Both the position numbers and the translations under genes were made by a program. 64,000 nucleotides of DNA. Origin: Paraescarpia echinospica. Its lineage: Eukaryota > Annelida > Polychaeta > Sabellida > Siboglinidae. The notes beneath the pieces were generated by a model. It was not told the origin of the DNA. It did no database searches and saw nothing but the letters and a program-made list of their open reading frames with translations. The number at the start of each line of letters is the position of its first letter. Position 1 is the first letter of the stretch. The stretch lies in contig CM034537.1 of NCBI GenBank assembly GCA_020002185.1, positions 14,043,905-14,107,904 on the forward strand, given 5' to 3'. Shown one piece after another: positions 11,401-41,587 of this stretch.

Positions 11401-14400
11401 ACCATTTCACTAACATCCCTATGAGTTCATAAGCCAAATGTTGCTCTTTAAAATCAGTCTTGTCCCTTGACGGAGATCTTGTATACTGAAAATAATCAAC
11501 ACCAGGATGCACTACCGGGATGCTTTCAATGGCTTGTCAGAAAAATAGTGTCCTCTGTGATATGACGGCAGCTTTTGGCATTTTGAAAACACTCCTTAAA
11601 TTAAATAATGGATTCTGTTTAAACATGGAGTTTCTTTATGAGGTCATTAGTTTAGAGAAGGTCCTGTGGGAACTAGCATTGACACTGCTGTTACATTCAC
11701 CTTGTAAGAGTTAAGGATCTGCAATGTGTTGCCAGCCATGAGCTTGAGACGAAGCAGGTCCTGGTTCCTCTCATCTATCTTCTCTATGTACTGCTGGTTC
11801 TCTATCTTCAACTGGTTGAAGTCGACCTCATGCAACACCTCTCCCATCTCCTCTTTCTGAAACCACAAACATCACACCTCACGCAACCATCCTTCATACA
11901 CACTGGTATTGTACATGCCTGTGGAAAATATCAAATAAGTGAACTAGAAACATAATATTTTACAAAGTCATACACACAGGAAGTACAACAGAAATCAACA
12001 CAGCTACCAGCTATTTGGAGTGTAGCTTGACAGAATTTTATTAGGAAATTCCATGACAGTCTACAACAAGTACATCATACATGAGTTGGTGAATGTTTGT
12101 GATTTCATGGTAATTATTCATACAGGCAATTCAAAATTTACAAAGCGTTTGCGATGTGATGATGGTCATGGCAAGTACACATATTACAGATTCGTTTAGT
12201 GTGCATGTGTGTCTGCATGCATACAGTGCACACATGTGTATCTGTGTATAAGTACAGTGCACATGTGTGTGTGCATGCGTGTGTGCGTGCGTGCATGTGT
12301 ATGCATGTATGCGTGCGTGTGTGTACAGTGCACACACATGTGCATGTGTATGTGAACAAAAGAAGATTCATGTGTGTCTCAAGCTTGTTCTGAACTGGTG
12401 CAAAATGTAGTCTTGGTACTAGAATAGTTTCTAAACACAACTTGAGAGAGACCTGTAGCAACAGGAATATTATCTTTGGTTTAATAACTTGACCGAAATC
12501 TCTTACCTGTTTCAGTTGCATAATGAGTTTCTTTTTCTGAACTTTGAGTGTTGCATTCTTTAATCTCAGCTTCTCAATGAGGGTGTCCTAAACAAAACAA
12601 CATACATCTCAATGAGGGTGTCCTAAAACAAAATACCCATCAATGAGGGTGTTCTAAATAAACCAAATACTTGTCAGTGAGGGTGTCCTTAGGTCTTAAG
12701 TCAGAAACTCCAAACAGCTCAAGCTTGGGCTAATGCAGGAGTTTGTGGTGTTTATGCACATGCTGTGTGGGTTGCTTCAATTAATAAATTATTTAAAGGC
12801 AGGTAAAATGATTGGGTGTGCTGAATTGAAGGTTTATGATGGCTGTTTGAAAAGCAATAGGGCTTTATATTTTAGTGATTTGTGTTGGGATCATTTTCCA
12901 TGTATGGATTGCTCTGGGTTAGAAGGAAAAACAGCTGCATTAATGCAGCACCTAGAGGCTACACAGTAGTATTAGCTGTCAAATGCTCAATTTGAGGATT
13001 TAACTTGCCCAATCTTATTCTTCGATTGCCTCAATATGTTCTTTTCGTACAACAAAAAACACGACTTTAAACACATGTTTATTTTTGCCCCCCTAGGAAC
13101 ACCATTTGTCAACGTTTCATGGGAATCAACCATATGTTGAACCAGTTCACACTGGTTCATACCAGTTCACACTGGTTCATGCGTCAAACTGAAACCGAGC
13201 TAACACGATATTTGGCAGATACTTCCCTGTGTGCAGTCTTTGCACTCTCTTATTGGTTACTGTTTATTTCAGGTTGATTTCTGATAGTCTATTAATAGAA
13301 CTAGTAATGATAATAATATATGTTTCACCTTATGTCTCTGGGAGAATGCACCGATTTATACGAGTTGATTTGGGGGTGGTTTAGGTTTTGCATGCTTTAT
13401 ACCTGTTGTTTACTAGTTCGCCATCTTGTTTTCTAGGTTTTAGGCTGATTGTTATGGAAGCTAATTTGTCAAAAACTTGGTTTAGGGGTGTCAGATCACA
13501 ACTACAACCATGGGATTATATTCCGATATAGTTATACTAGTGCCTCATTCATTTATGAATGAAACATTTGAAAATCGTAGATAATATCGCCAAATGTCGG
13601 AGCTGTAAAATGGATTCAACTAGACCTGAGGCATGCGCACACATCGTATCTAAACAAATTAAATACTTTTCAATTGTAGTGTCCTAAAGAAAACAAAGAC
13701 TTGAAACATCACACAAGACACTCGGCAAACATTATAAATACATATTCAAATGTTGAACTGTTTGCAACTTTTTTATATTGAATTTGTGTCATCATTAATC
13801 ATATTATTGAGTCTGTTCTGAGATTCTGCAAGAGACTGAGGGAGAGGTGGAGAGAGAAAAATAGATAGAGGGAGAGAGAGAGAGCTGGAGAGAGAGTTGG
13901 AGAGAGAGAGAGAGAGGAGTGTGTGAAAGAGACACTGAGAGACAGAGCAGTGGGAAAGGAGGGGGTAAGGAGGGGTGAAGAGAGAAGAAAATGGGAGGAG
14001 AAAGAGATTTAACAATAAAGAAAAAGCAAGAGGTGGACAGAAGGGCGGGAAGAGACATAAACAGACAGAGGAGCAGCATGCAGCCTTACTTGCCAGCTGT
14101 AGACGTGATGCAGACACTTAAAACAGCATTGGCTACAACATTCCAAAATTGTATTATTATAAAGTTTACATACCCTTGATCGCAACTTGTCTTCCAGGTA
14201 TCGGATGACTTTCTCGGCTATGTACTTGCTCGTCTGTTGGTTCAGAGCTCCCTTCGTAATGTCTCGATCAAACTCATATTTATCTTTCTTGATTTCTGTC
14301 AGTCTGGTGTCAGCTTCTTCCATAACTGCCTAAGTATGAAAAGCAACAAAACAATTATTTACTAATGCTTAAAACAAACTGTTACCAGATTTATGTGTTC

Positions 14401-15954
14401 AATTGTTTTATAATATTTAATAACGATTGTAATGTTTCTATCGTATACCTAAAAACATCTTAAATTAATTATTACCATTACCATACATGGTAGTTATTTT
14501 GATAAGGATTATAAGTTTTATGGTTTCAACAGTTTAAATGTATATTTTATTTATTATAAAGTTAAATTGATCTCACTATATTTTGATTAATTAATGAACC
14601 ACCCACTATAAAACTGTCAAAATCAAAGCAATCTAACATCTACCTTGAAATGATCCAGCACTTTCTCTGACTCGTCTTCAAGCCTCTCGATTTCTTCCCT
14701 AAGTTCTTCTATCTCCCGCTGTGCAATGTCACATTTCTGTTCTGCGTTCAACTTGAGCGTCCTCTCAGTTGTGCTGCTGCGTGACTTTGACCGCTTGCGA
14801 GGCATACGCGACCCACTGAGGTCATGAGTCGAATGAGAAGGCGTGGTGCTGGCTGAGAGAATATTGGGCTGCAAGCTACCGACTATCATGCCAATCCCAG
14901 TGTCTTTGGGTTCTACCCGTTTGAGAAACTTCTCAAACATCTGCGTCTCACCCGCCAGTACCTCATTGCCATGCCTAAAGAAGATAAAATAAATGTTTTG
15001 ATAATAAATATTTAATGGCCTTAGATAAGTCGTTATGAATATATAAATTTTTCGACTGGTATACCTACGTTTTCTTTATACTATTTTAGTGGCATAAAGG
15101 GTTTAAAGACTTGCAAATTGGTAGCAATTTGCACATATCCATCACTGTCAGCTGAATGAACTGAGGCAATGTGCAGAGACTTAAATTACTGAAGCTTCAA
15201 AATTATCGCAATTAATACGATTCAAATGCTGGTCCTCTTGGTTATGAGCTTCATGTTCTACTTGACGTGCTACAGCATTAGAACTCCAGTTCTCATTATT
15301 GAGTCTGGCACTCCAACTACTCAGTTGTGTATGCCCCAGATCAACATAAACAAGAAACTGGGTCATGACACAACCAGAAACAAGATTAATCAACTTAATA
15401 TAACAGCTGTAAAAGAGCAGCAAGTCCGCTCAACAGAATATGAACACTAAGTAATTATGTATAATATGGAGTAAGTTATCTACATGTTCCTGCGTGTACA
15501 CTTATACCTTACTGACTATAAAACATGGCCATGACTTATGGACACATTCTGGAAATAAATAAATTTACTAGACATATAGTCTACACTGCATGCACAGTCA
15601 CCGATATATAATGTCAGTATTACAGAGCAGGTAAGGGAATGTGCATAATATGCAAGAGTCATTGATACAGCGGCAGTCCTGGACTCAGCCTAAGGCAAGA
15701 ATGCCAAAACCTAAGCCAACCGTTGAACAAGCAAGGCTGCAAGTTGTCACGCCTACCGGAGTCGCCGTACTGCCACTGGTCAGGGCAGATACATAAACAT
15801 ATCAATCTTACAGTTTATGTAAACGTGATAGTGTCTTGTGTAATGTGCGCACTTACAGTGTTTCTTCGAGCAGGTTACTGAGCTGTTCATCGCTAAGATC
15901 AATCAAAGGATCGTCAGGATTTTCTGTAATTGAACTCGCAACAGATTCCGCCAT
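8437..15954 (-). CDS. CCDC113: Coiled-coil ciliary protein CCDC113 (CFAP263)
   Basis: Eight exons on the minus strand, in gene order: 15857-15954, 14644-14974, 14174-14329, 12507-12587, 11701-11856, 10622-10729, 9047-9202 and 8437-8523. All have GT-AG borders and matching phases and give 390 aa, against 377 in human. The start is the ATG in AAGATGGCGGAATC. Family landmarks are ETQMFEKFLKRVEP (about residue 45), the basic RKRSKSR patch, KVIRYLEDKLRS, LHEVDFNQLKIENQQYIE, GNTLQILNSYK, VRSWERKVEIVE and the C-terminal MALKTNRKAWQKIK. The protein is predicted to be almost entirely coiled coil. Known relatives sit on the axoneme and centriolar satellites and partner CCDC96 in motile cilia and ciliogenesis. 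It is divergently transcribed from CK2-alpha, with an X-box-like site beside its start. Intron 7 (10,542-side) hosts a Penelope-like remnant. Confidence 0.93.
9621..9760. repeat. Left inverted terminal repeat of Penelope-like element
   Basis: Its reverse complement matches 10402-10542 with a handful of substitutions and small indels. The shared order is GGAACTGCTGTCATGTGACG, a 10-bp ACATGACGAC-type repeat, the hammerhead-like core, then CAAGGATTCGGAAAGGTAAC. Confidence 0.85.
9668..9696 (-). ncRNA. Hammerhead-like ribozyme core (left repeat)
   Basis: On the minus strand CTGATGA is followed by a perfect helix (GGTGTC / GACACC with a GTGAA loop) and then GAAA. This is the conserved hammerhead catalytic core. 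Hammerheads are known in Penelope-like terminal repeats. I did not confirm helices I and III or the cleavage site, so activity is unproven. Confidence 0.55.
9743..10156 (-). pseudogene. GIY-YIG endonuclease domain of a Penelope-like element
   Basis: An open frame of 137 codons. It holds a paired-cysteine segment (ITCPDCQQ) followed by TYVGKTSRALGARLKEH, matching the YIG and arginine part of GIY-YIG nucleases in Penelope-like elements. Further on come ENFWRRKISEAIEI and RRPAINRD, the usual acidic and Asn positions. The CxxC inside the GIY-YIG core is characteristic of Penelope. The matching linker (NNYREW-like) can be read further upstream in another minus-strand frame, and the reverse transcriptase is missing. 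It is therefore a fragment rather than a host gene. Confidence 0.8.
10402..10542. repeat. Right inverted terminal repeat of Penelope-like element
   Basis: This is the inverted partner of 9621-9760. It differs from the left copy mainly in the hammerhead helix II loop and in the spacer after the first GTGACG. Confidence 0.85.
10467..10495 (+). ncRNA. Hammerhead-like ribozyme core (right repeat)
   Basis: CTGATGA and GAAA are kept at the same spacing, but helix II is weaker: GGTGTT pairs with GACAC only partly, and an A replaces the C before GAAA. It is probably a decayed copy of the left core. Confidence 0.4.
12190..12360. repeat. TG/CATG-rich simple sequence
   Basis: Purine-pyrimidine alternating sequence made of GTGTG, TGCATG and GTGCG runs, inside the CCDC113 intron between exons 12507-12587 and 11701-11856. 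The open frames across it are artefacts of the repeat. Confidence 0.8.
12571..12693. repeat. Tandem copies of the CCDC113 exon-4 splice acceptor
   Basis: The motif CAATGAGGGTGTCCTAAA recurs about every 33-35 bp, four times. It begins at the true exon edge (12587) and continues into the intron. On the gene strand each copy reads as the acceptor TTTAG followed by GACACCCTCATTGA, the first bases of exon 4. The outer copies are degenerate. Confidence 0.75.
13139..13181. repeat. Two-copy 20-bp palindromic repeat
   Basis: ACCAGTTCACACTGGTTCAT occurs twice head to tail. Each unit contains an inverted ACCAGT/ACTGGT pair. It lies in a CCDC113 intron and no function is inferred. Confidence 0.7.
13838..13990. 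repeat. GA-rich (GAGA) low-complexity tract
   Basis: Polypurine sequence dominated by GAGA runs in the CCDC113 intron upstream of exon 4. Serine/leucine-rich open frames on the opposite strand result from the repeat. Confidence 0.85.
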
Positions 15955-33812
<17,858 letters not shown>

Positions 33813-34397
33813 GCATGCTGGGACACCTCACTGGCTGCTCTCCGAACAACCTGCAGCACTGGGTCCTTGCACTTGGTGAAGCTGTTGGGTGCTAGAACTC
33901 CCATCGTGTGAAAGTCGTTGATTGGCACTGATGTAGCATCCACCGTGCCAACCCGCATTGACAACCACAGACACTGGTACTCTGCCGAACGACAATACAG
34001 TTGCATCAGTGTCCACTAAATAGATGTCTCGCCATGTTTTAAGCCGACACTTGCAATTGACGAACTTCTAACTAATTGGAATTGCTTGATCTAGAAAGGC
34101 TGCCGGGGTCATAACTTTTGATTAGGTATGATGCTGTTTTTAATTAATTAACCCACGGGTGTGTCAGTTTATCGATTGCCAGTCAGTCGTGACGCTGGCC
34201 AACCTTACGTCTCTTGCACACAGCTTCGATGGTGTTATGACAACACGCTGAAGTTAGCTGTTATCTAACAATTAGACGGGGGCCAGGTGGAAAAATGTCC
34301 AACGCTTGCACAGGACAGCAATTGAAATGGGTTCTTTGGAAAAGCTGTGATGCAACTTGGCACCTATTTATAAAGAATGATGTAAGTTAAGTATTTA

Positions 34398-34403
34398 AAT
34401 AAA
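34398..34403 (+). terminator. Polyadenylation signal AATAAA for CK2-alpha
   Basis: First canonical hexamer after the stop, giving a 3' UTR of about 0.6 kb, with GT-rich sequence just downstream. Confidence 0.5.
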
Positions 34404-37400
34404 CATTTTCAGTGAACTAGCTACAAGTGTGTTGTCCACATTGCAAAAAATATAGGTTTTTTTGTTCGTATGGTGACGTGTCGGGTGTGAGAACATTGTA
34501 ACGATCGTGAGGGTCGATTGAATTGCCCAACACTGTATGCCCGTGTTGTGAATGCGTTGGTGTAATTGTGGGAGTACGTGTATTCATGTACGTGTGTTGC
34601 AAACAATTCTGTATGTGGTACCATTGTGCGGAATTGAATGTGCATACTATTCAGTGTTTGGTGATGTTGTTTATGGATCAGCTTATGCTACTGTGAAGAT
34701 TTTCTACGAAAGTTGTCATATTTGCATGTTGTTCTAATTACACCAATAAGTAATAGAGAGGTCATAACTTAACAAATACTATTATTTTAGTTGATGGATT
34801 ACATGCCTGTGTTTTGTACTCAAAAGGTGACAGGATTCAGATCTCGTTTATTGCAGATGACCTATGCTCCTATATATAAAGCAATGTTTAGTAATAAGCA
34901 TTTCATCATCAAAACATTGATTTCTTTGAAGGGCATTTTCATGCCCGCTAGATGACAATATGAAATTTAATTCAAATGAAGCAACTACTGAACTGTATGC
35001 CACTAAACTACGGTAGTCATATTCACTTAATGGTATGGTGTGCATGCGTGTGTGCATACATATGTACAAAATGAAATGTTTGAAATGCATAGTTCTTGTA
35101 GTATTTTGGAATTTGCATTGTGTAACTTCAAGCCGCCACGAAGCAGTTTCCATTCATTCAAGGCAAGGCTAGCAACTGTGTGATACGTTGGATCAGACAA
35201 TACAACCGGTTGCATGTACATTGACATGTATATCATGATACAATAGTCCGTCTGTTCCAAATCTGAAATAAAATGATGGCGAGTTATACCCGTGACGTTA
35301 GTGAATTACTTGCAAGACATACATTTTGTGTGTGTGCACGCGCGCATGTGTCATAGTTACTTTGTGTTCTTTTCTGTTGCGTAGGCCAGATTGCACTTTT
35401 GATAGAAATAAAAAATGCTCATAATGCAGGTGCTTTGTACATTCTAAATCATTTGATAATTTTACTACAACTATTGTCGCAGTCTGTTTCTTGTGGTTCC
35501 TGCCATAGTGTCATGTGTGGTATCCCCCATTGTTTTCTGTCGAATCGGTTGAGTGACAAGCGTGTGTGTTATGTATGTGTGAATCTACGGGGAACACGGT
35601 GCGTTTGTGCTGGCGTTTTATAATAAACCGTGTAAAATGTCTGTCGACTCCTTGTGTGCGAAAACTTAGTCCACATGGGTGTTTCAGGACGGATGTAGTA
35701 CAGAAAGTAGCACCTTATATCGTAAAAATACATTTTAATTACCCAACAACTATGATTTGATGTCCTAAACGCGCTGCGTGTATTAAACAGAAAACAAACC
35801 GTGGCATTTGTCTCGTAGATAGCTATATATGGCTGGCAATATACGGTGGCCCCTTACTCTTGGAAATTCCACTTAAAATGTTTGCTGTTATAGACAGTTA
35901 AACGAGATATGGCAGTTTCCTATTCGGTCCGTCCACAGTTAAGTAACTGTGCCCCATCCACACTTCCGGATAGGCCTGTGTTCATATTCTGAGTATAGAA
36001 AAGAAATCTTGCAATATTCTGTATCTGGCATGCTTAATAACAAAACTGGCAATAACAACAGTCACTACTATGATTCTGTGGTGCATGCATTGAAGTACTC
36101 TGACGCATTTTTACAATATATAAAGTGGATAGATATGCCGCAATTAAAAAGGCAAACGCACATACGACAGGCCCTATAATATCGTGTTTTGTCTACACGC
36201 AGGACTGTTGTGACTGCTTCCTATATTGACGCATTTACGGGTCAACATACCATTTGTATAAGTAGTTGTATGTGTGGGTGTATGTGTGAGCTCGTAAGAG
36301 TTAGCGGGCGACGGTCCATATTTGCGAGATCAAGCATTCGTGAGAGGTCATATATACTACATTTCAGAGCCGCGCCTGGCGTTTTTGTTGCTGGAGAAAA
36401 GCCAAACTGATATGCCGAAGGCAATGTCATGCATGAAAGAAAGAAATGTTCTGGCCCAAAATCTGTTTTAAAAAGAACCGTTATCCTAAGCCGTGATTAT
36501 GTGAATAGCGATATAGTTAGCCTATTCATAGAAACTTCGACGGCCGCGAAATTCAGAACCAGGAAACGTTCTAGCGGTTTCACACGTTCAAGGTATCCAT
36601 GTATCAAAATTATAAAGTAGACGTGCGTGTATCGTGGAAGCCTATACCGTTTATGGCTAGGCTCAATAAAAACTACTGTCTGTCTACTGTCATCCAATTT
36701 AATTTAAAATTTATAAAATATCCAATAACAAATGTGTCAATTCCAGCAGGCAGTAGGTTTTAAAAGACAACCGGTAATTGAAAAGAAAATTTACAGCTAG
36801 GCCCTATTGAGCTATATAGACGTATATAAACAGCTTCTTCTAAGTTGGCAACTAACCCCCCCCCCCTCTAGGGGGAGGGGGGCAGTTAACCCCAGAAAAA
36901 AAAAATGACCTTTTTGTCTAGCCTATATTATTGATGTCATTGCTGTTTTTTTTGTGATTCCATGCCCATTTATTTGTCAAAGTGCCTTATTTTCACAAAC
37001 TGGCCCGAATACTATCGTGTCCAGGCTAGAGGCGTGGAAAAAGGGACAGAGAGCGGGTAATTCCTTGAAGCACAACAATACTGCCATTGCGTATTTTAAG
37101 TGCTCTTTTCCCAATATGAAAAAGGGCACCTTTTCTTAAAAGGGCAATTTCGTCCTGTTAGATCCGCCCTTGATCAAGATCGTAGATCCGTGGAGGCGAA
37201 GAAATCACGAAATTATGCCGTCGCGTACGACCGTCTTCTAGAAGATTCATATATCATCGTACCCCTAAAGGTGGCCCAGAATATGTTCCAGAGCGTCTCA
37301 GTTCAGCTGAACAAAACGAACATCCAGTGGAAATCGCAAAGTGGCGAAAGAGGTACGATAACCCTCAAGTTCCACCACCGTCGTCTTCACGTGAACTGAT

Positions 37401-37806
37401 TTCGGCGTGTGATCAAACAACAAAATCGTAAACATCTTCCTCACTACACCAGTCGGAAGCGTTGCGTGCGAGCGGTCCTTCCGTATATGATGCACAGCTG
37501 TTGATTTTGATAAATGTATGTCATTTGATATAAATTTTTTTGTCATGCATTTTTATTCCCATGTAGCATGCGACCGACACTGAAACCATTTTTCCAGGGA
37601 ATACGCTCCATTGCACCAAGAGAGGGTACATTTTCAACATTTTCTGGGAGAGAACCCCCGCGTGAATTTGTATGCTTTACTGTAATTTTTGTTACTGTCC
37701 CCAGTTATTTTAGGTTAGCTACGGTCCTGATATAAATGGGTGTCTTGATAAGCTAATGACGTTCGTATAATCGTCATACTCTACGCGGGATGCATTTTAC
37801 CTATAT
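34404..37806. other. Intergenic, no gene recognised
   Basis: AT-rich sequence with GT-rich patches near 35030-35060 and 35330. I found no spliced gene, known domain or tRNA. Open frames up to about 100 codons show no family signature. Confidence 0.5.
36856..36883. repeat. Poly-C / poly-G hairpin
   Basis: A run of ten C followed by TCTA and a G-rich run forms a short perfect-to-near-perfect inverted repeat, flanked by ACTAAC and GTTAAC. It is notable because the surroundings are AT-rich. Confidence 0.7.
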
Positions 37807-38156
37807 TATACCTGCCAACTTATTATACCTGTCAGCGGTTCAGCACGCTTCCTGTGTCGGGCTGTATTAACATAGGATGACGGGGCCGGGACAGTATTGT
37901 TGAATATTTTCTGCAGGAACTTCATCGGTTCGCTATCTCGAAGATGGGGGTGGGGGTACTGTTGGAGATTTTTCGCCGGAAACTTAGAGGTTCAGCATGT
38001 CTCTCGTGGTGTCTTGGTGTCTCGAAGACAGGGGTGTTAGGGTCCCATTGAATATTTAAGCGAAAATCCAGGAGATTTGCCTGTATACCGGGAGACCGGG
38101 AGATATACCCAAAATCCGAGAGACTCACAGATTCCCCGGGAGAGTTGGCAAGTATA
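37807..38156. mobile_element. Small TIR element (MITE-like), 350 bp
   Basis: The ends are TATACCTGCCAACT and AGTTGGCAAGTATA, 14-bp inverted repeats with one mismatch. The interior has GGGAGACCGGGAG-type sequence and no coding potential. A related left end occurs at 39259. Confidence 0.6.
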
Positions 38157-38198
38157 CTATGTCTTGTCCTTCCACGGCAGGATGTCGCCCTCCGCTGT

Positions 38199-38270
38199 AC
38201 CTTCCACCTGTCTCTACCTTCCACCTGTCTCTACCTTCCACCTGTCTCTACCTTCCACCTGTCTCTACCT
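38199..38270. repeat. 17-bp tandem repeat
   Basis: About four copies of CTACCTTCCACCTGTCT directly downstream of the 37807 element. Confidence 0.85.
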
Positions 38271-39258
38271 GTTCTTGTCGAAAGTACTTCTGTGTAGTTG
38301 TTGATATAATCGTACATTGACTCTTCTGCCTGAATTTTGACTTGTTCTGAGTTGTCATTCAGTTAATTGTTCTGACATGGTCCACTTGTTGTCTTTCATT
38401 CTAGCTACATGACCTCTCCATCTCCACTTTCTCTTATGTTAATAATATATATTTTATTATATGTCGTAGTTTTGTTCTTCTTCCGATGGTGTCATACATG
38501 TGGAATGTTAGCTTGATGTTCAAAATGTTTCTTTTCGTTGCCTTTTAGCTTAATCTCCAACTGTTTCCTCATTGACGACGTTTGGCATCCGTGATATGTT
38601 GTTATTTCAAGTAGTAAGGTGCATTGATTACATACTTACTTTTCTAATCAAGATTTCCTCTGTTGAAGTTTTTTATTATCTGACACGATTTATTGCTACT
38701 CATTCATTGCATAGGCCCTAAAGATCACATCATCAAGTAAACACAGGTGTAATGCCACGTTTATTCGTACGTCGCAACGATGACGTAATTAAACAATTAT
38801 CAAGTGGATTATCCATAGTTAACACGTACAGCTGTAACGCAGCTGTGAGGTAATACTGCCACGTACTTAGTGGGCACGGTAGTTCAAAGGATAACACGGC
38901 GGACGCATTCGGGAGACATTATGAATGCGTAACCTACCATTGGTGGTGGGAATCATGGTCCGCGCCCTACGTGTGTGAGATTTTAATCATCGCACGTTAA
39001 ACTGGGTTGGCATTAGTCAGTTTAATGTTAGTTCTTGTACAAACTGTTATAGTACATATAATGACATTAGTATTGCTCATTCGTGCATATGTACATGGAC
39101 TGAACATAAACAATTTGTTGGAAATACCGTTTTTAAACATTTACTATCAACGAACGCTGCGGTTGGATTTCTGCGCCAATCGCTTGCAAGCAATGACAGG
39201 TCCCTACGGCATGTCAGATTTATATTTTAAAAGTTAACCTACAACTTACATTGGAGTC

Positions 39259-39528
39259 TATACCTGCCAACTCTATCGGACTTTCTGTGAGTCTCCCAGA
39301 TTTGTTGTGAATCTCCCGGAAAAGAATAATATTTCCTGGATTTTCGGTGAAGACGAAAATGTCCCGGAAAAGAAGGTAATCTCCCGGATTTTCACTTCAG
39401 AGTTCCAACAGCACACCCCTACTCCTCGTCTTCCGAAGTCCACTCCAACATGATCGAACTGATGAGACTCGCAAACTATTTCGAATCTCCCGTGGATTTA
39501 GAAACTCAGAAGTTAGCAGGGACATTAG
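39259..39528. mobile_element. Second, degenerate copy of the TATACCTGCCAACT element
   Basis: The left end TATACCTGCCAACT is identical to the element at 37807 and is followed by similar CTCCCGGA repeats. The right end is eroded (AGAAGTTAGCAGGGACA near 39525), so the limits are approximate. Confidence 0.4.
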
Positions 39529-39742
39529 ACCCAGCAGGCAAATTTAGCTCTCATAGATTATAGGTATAAGTAATTATGACAGTTACGTTTAACTGAGAAA
39601 TAATATAAAGTGAATGAAAGTGTCCAAGCGAAACGACAGCATAAATAGTTTGGATCGATTGAGAGATCAACGTTATAACCACTGTGTTAATTACCGCGCC
39701 CCTGTGGAAATCCATATCGGTGGCACATAACATTCTCGCAGT

Positions 39743-40652
39743 GTGGCTGGTGAAAGCAGCAACTTTGACGTAGAGGTTGGGTTTCACCAAGGATCTGTAT
39801 TGAGTCCACACCTGTTCCTCATATTGATGGACGTCTTGACGGAGAAGTTGAGAAAAGATGCACCAGAATCAAAGATGTTCGCAGATGACATTGTGCTGTG
39901 TGGAGGAAAGGAGGTAGACATGACAGAGTGCCTGGAGACGTGGAGGAAGGCACTGGAAGAGAGGGGAATGAGGGTTAGTCGACCGAAAACCCAATTCATG
40001 GACTTCATGTTCGAACGGAATGAGGAGATAGACAGACCAATTGTAAAGATACTGGGAGACGAGCTGGAAAAAGCGACACACTTCAAATAGCTAGGGTCAG
40101 TCGTGGAAGAGACAGGAGGCATGGAAACGGAGATCAAACAGAGAGTGAGTGCAGCTTGGAGAAATTGGAAGAAATGCACTGGAGTGTTTTGCGACAGGAG
40201 GATGCCAGTGAAGTTGTAGGGGAAGATCTATAAAAACAGTAGTCAGGCCAGCAATGCTGTACGGGGCTGAGACCTGGGCAACAACGAAAAGACAAGAAGC
40301 AAGGATAGAGATGAATGAGATGAGGATGCTGAGGTGGATGTGTGGAGTAACAAAGAAAGATAACATCCGAAACGAATATATTAGAGGGGCAACGAGAGTG
40401 ACACAAGCATCCAAAAAGATAACAGAGAAACGACTGAAATGGTATGGGCATGTGATGAGAAGGGAAGAGGAGCACATAGTGAGAAGAGTGCTAAATGCAG
40501 AGATACCAGGAAGAAGGAGAGGACGACCGAAGATCATATGGAAATACACATGCAGAAGAGACATGGAAATCGTGTGTCTGAGTGCAGATGTGGTGATGGA
40601 CAGGGCTACATGGAGAAAGAAAATTACCAGCCATACCGACGACCCCAGATGA
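39743..40652 (+). pseudogene. LINE reverse-transcriptase fragment (RTE-like)
   Basis: Decayed C-terminal half of a non-LTR retrotransposon RT. VEVGFHQGSVLSPHLFLIL is the RT motif before the active site. SKMFADDIVLCG holds the catalytic FADD box. Further on are RVSRPKTQFM, QAMLYGAETWATTK, MRMLRWMCGVT and KRLKWYGHVMRR. In-frame stops after HFK and RMPVKL, plus one frame change, show it is dead. The second, longer readable stretch spans 40254-40652. The order of motifs fits RTE-like LINEs; the precise clade is not settled. Confidence 0.85.
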
Positions 40653-40725
40653 CGGGAAAAGTCAGAGAAGAAGATAACATCCTCGCGAGGATGGCACATA
40701 ACAAAAAACTTCATCGCAATGCGCA

Positions 40726-40860
40726 TGGGCGCAGTGGCGCAGCGGTCAGAACATTGAACTTTCAATTGAACGAATCCACGCTCGAATTACGCTGCTGTCG
40801 TTTTGAAGTTTGGACAATTTATTTCATTCCATGTCTCATTTCATTAGTTGTATAAATGAG
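40726..40860 (+). mobile_element. tRNA-derived SINE-like unit
   Basis: GCGCAGTGGCGCAGCGGTCA resembles a tRNA 5' half with an A box, and about 30 bp later GCTCGAATTAC resembles a B box. The body then turns AT-rich. It directly follows the dead LINE, a common arrangement. The limits are guesses. Confidence 0.45.
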
Positions 40861-41039
40861 TGCCCGAGTACAGATAGTACGGACAGACCGCCTGTCTACA
40901 CGCTATAACCAACACATGCCCGTGAGCTATAGCGAACACGTGTAGATCTATGCCCACACGCCCGTACGTGAACTTGGATGCCGGTATATATATGTGAGCT
41001 CGCGAACCCGACTGCTTGACGGCCAGCGAACCAAACCCA

Positions 41040-41210
41040 CAAGCCCACATACATACACAGCATACGTATTTATACACCTACACACGCACACATATACATA
41101 CGTACGTGCATGCTAGTGTATACATGTAGAGTCTACATGCAAACACATTCATAATAAAACGTATGTACGTGTGCACGTATGTACCTACGTACGTACACAC
41201 ATACGTGCGT

Positions 41211-41246
<36 letters not shown>

Positions 41247-41556
41247 GCACGCACGTGCATACACATAAATACATAAATAAATGCATACATACATACACAC
41301 ACGTACACGCACGTACACACATATAAATAAATACATACATACATGCACGCATGCATGCATTCATGGACACCTACATACATGCATGCATGCATACATACAC
41401 ACATACATACATACATACATACACACACATACACACATATTACATACATATTTATACATATTTCGAACGATACCACACATAGGATTAATTATATTACTGA
41501 ATGACTGCCGACCGTTCGACCAAAAACGCTACACATACATACATATGGCACACACA

Positions 41557-41587
<31 letters not shown>

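Noticed and set aside
13773..14323. Leu/Ser/Pro-rich minus-strand frames
   Set aside because: They are produced by the GA-rich tract and by reading past the CCDC113 exon at 14174-14329.
38870..38975. tRNA or tRNA-derived SINE
   Set aside because: TAGTTCAAAGG fits an A box, but no acceptable B box or cloverleaf follows.
40097..40765. Minus-strand open frame of 222 codons
   Set aside because: It is the antisense shadow of the dead LINE RT at 39743-40652, whose plus-strand reading has clear RT motifs.
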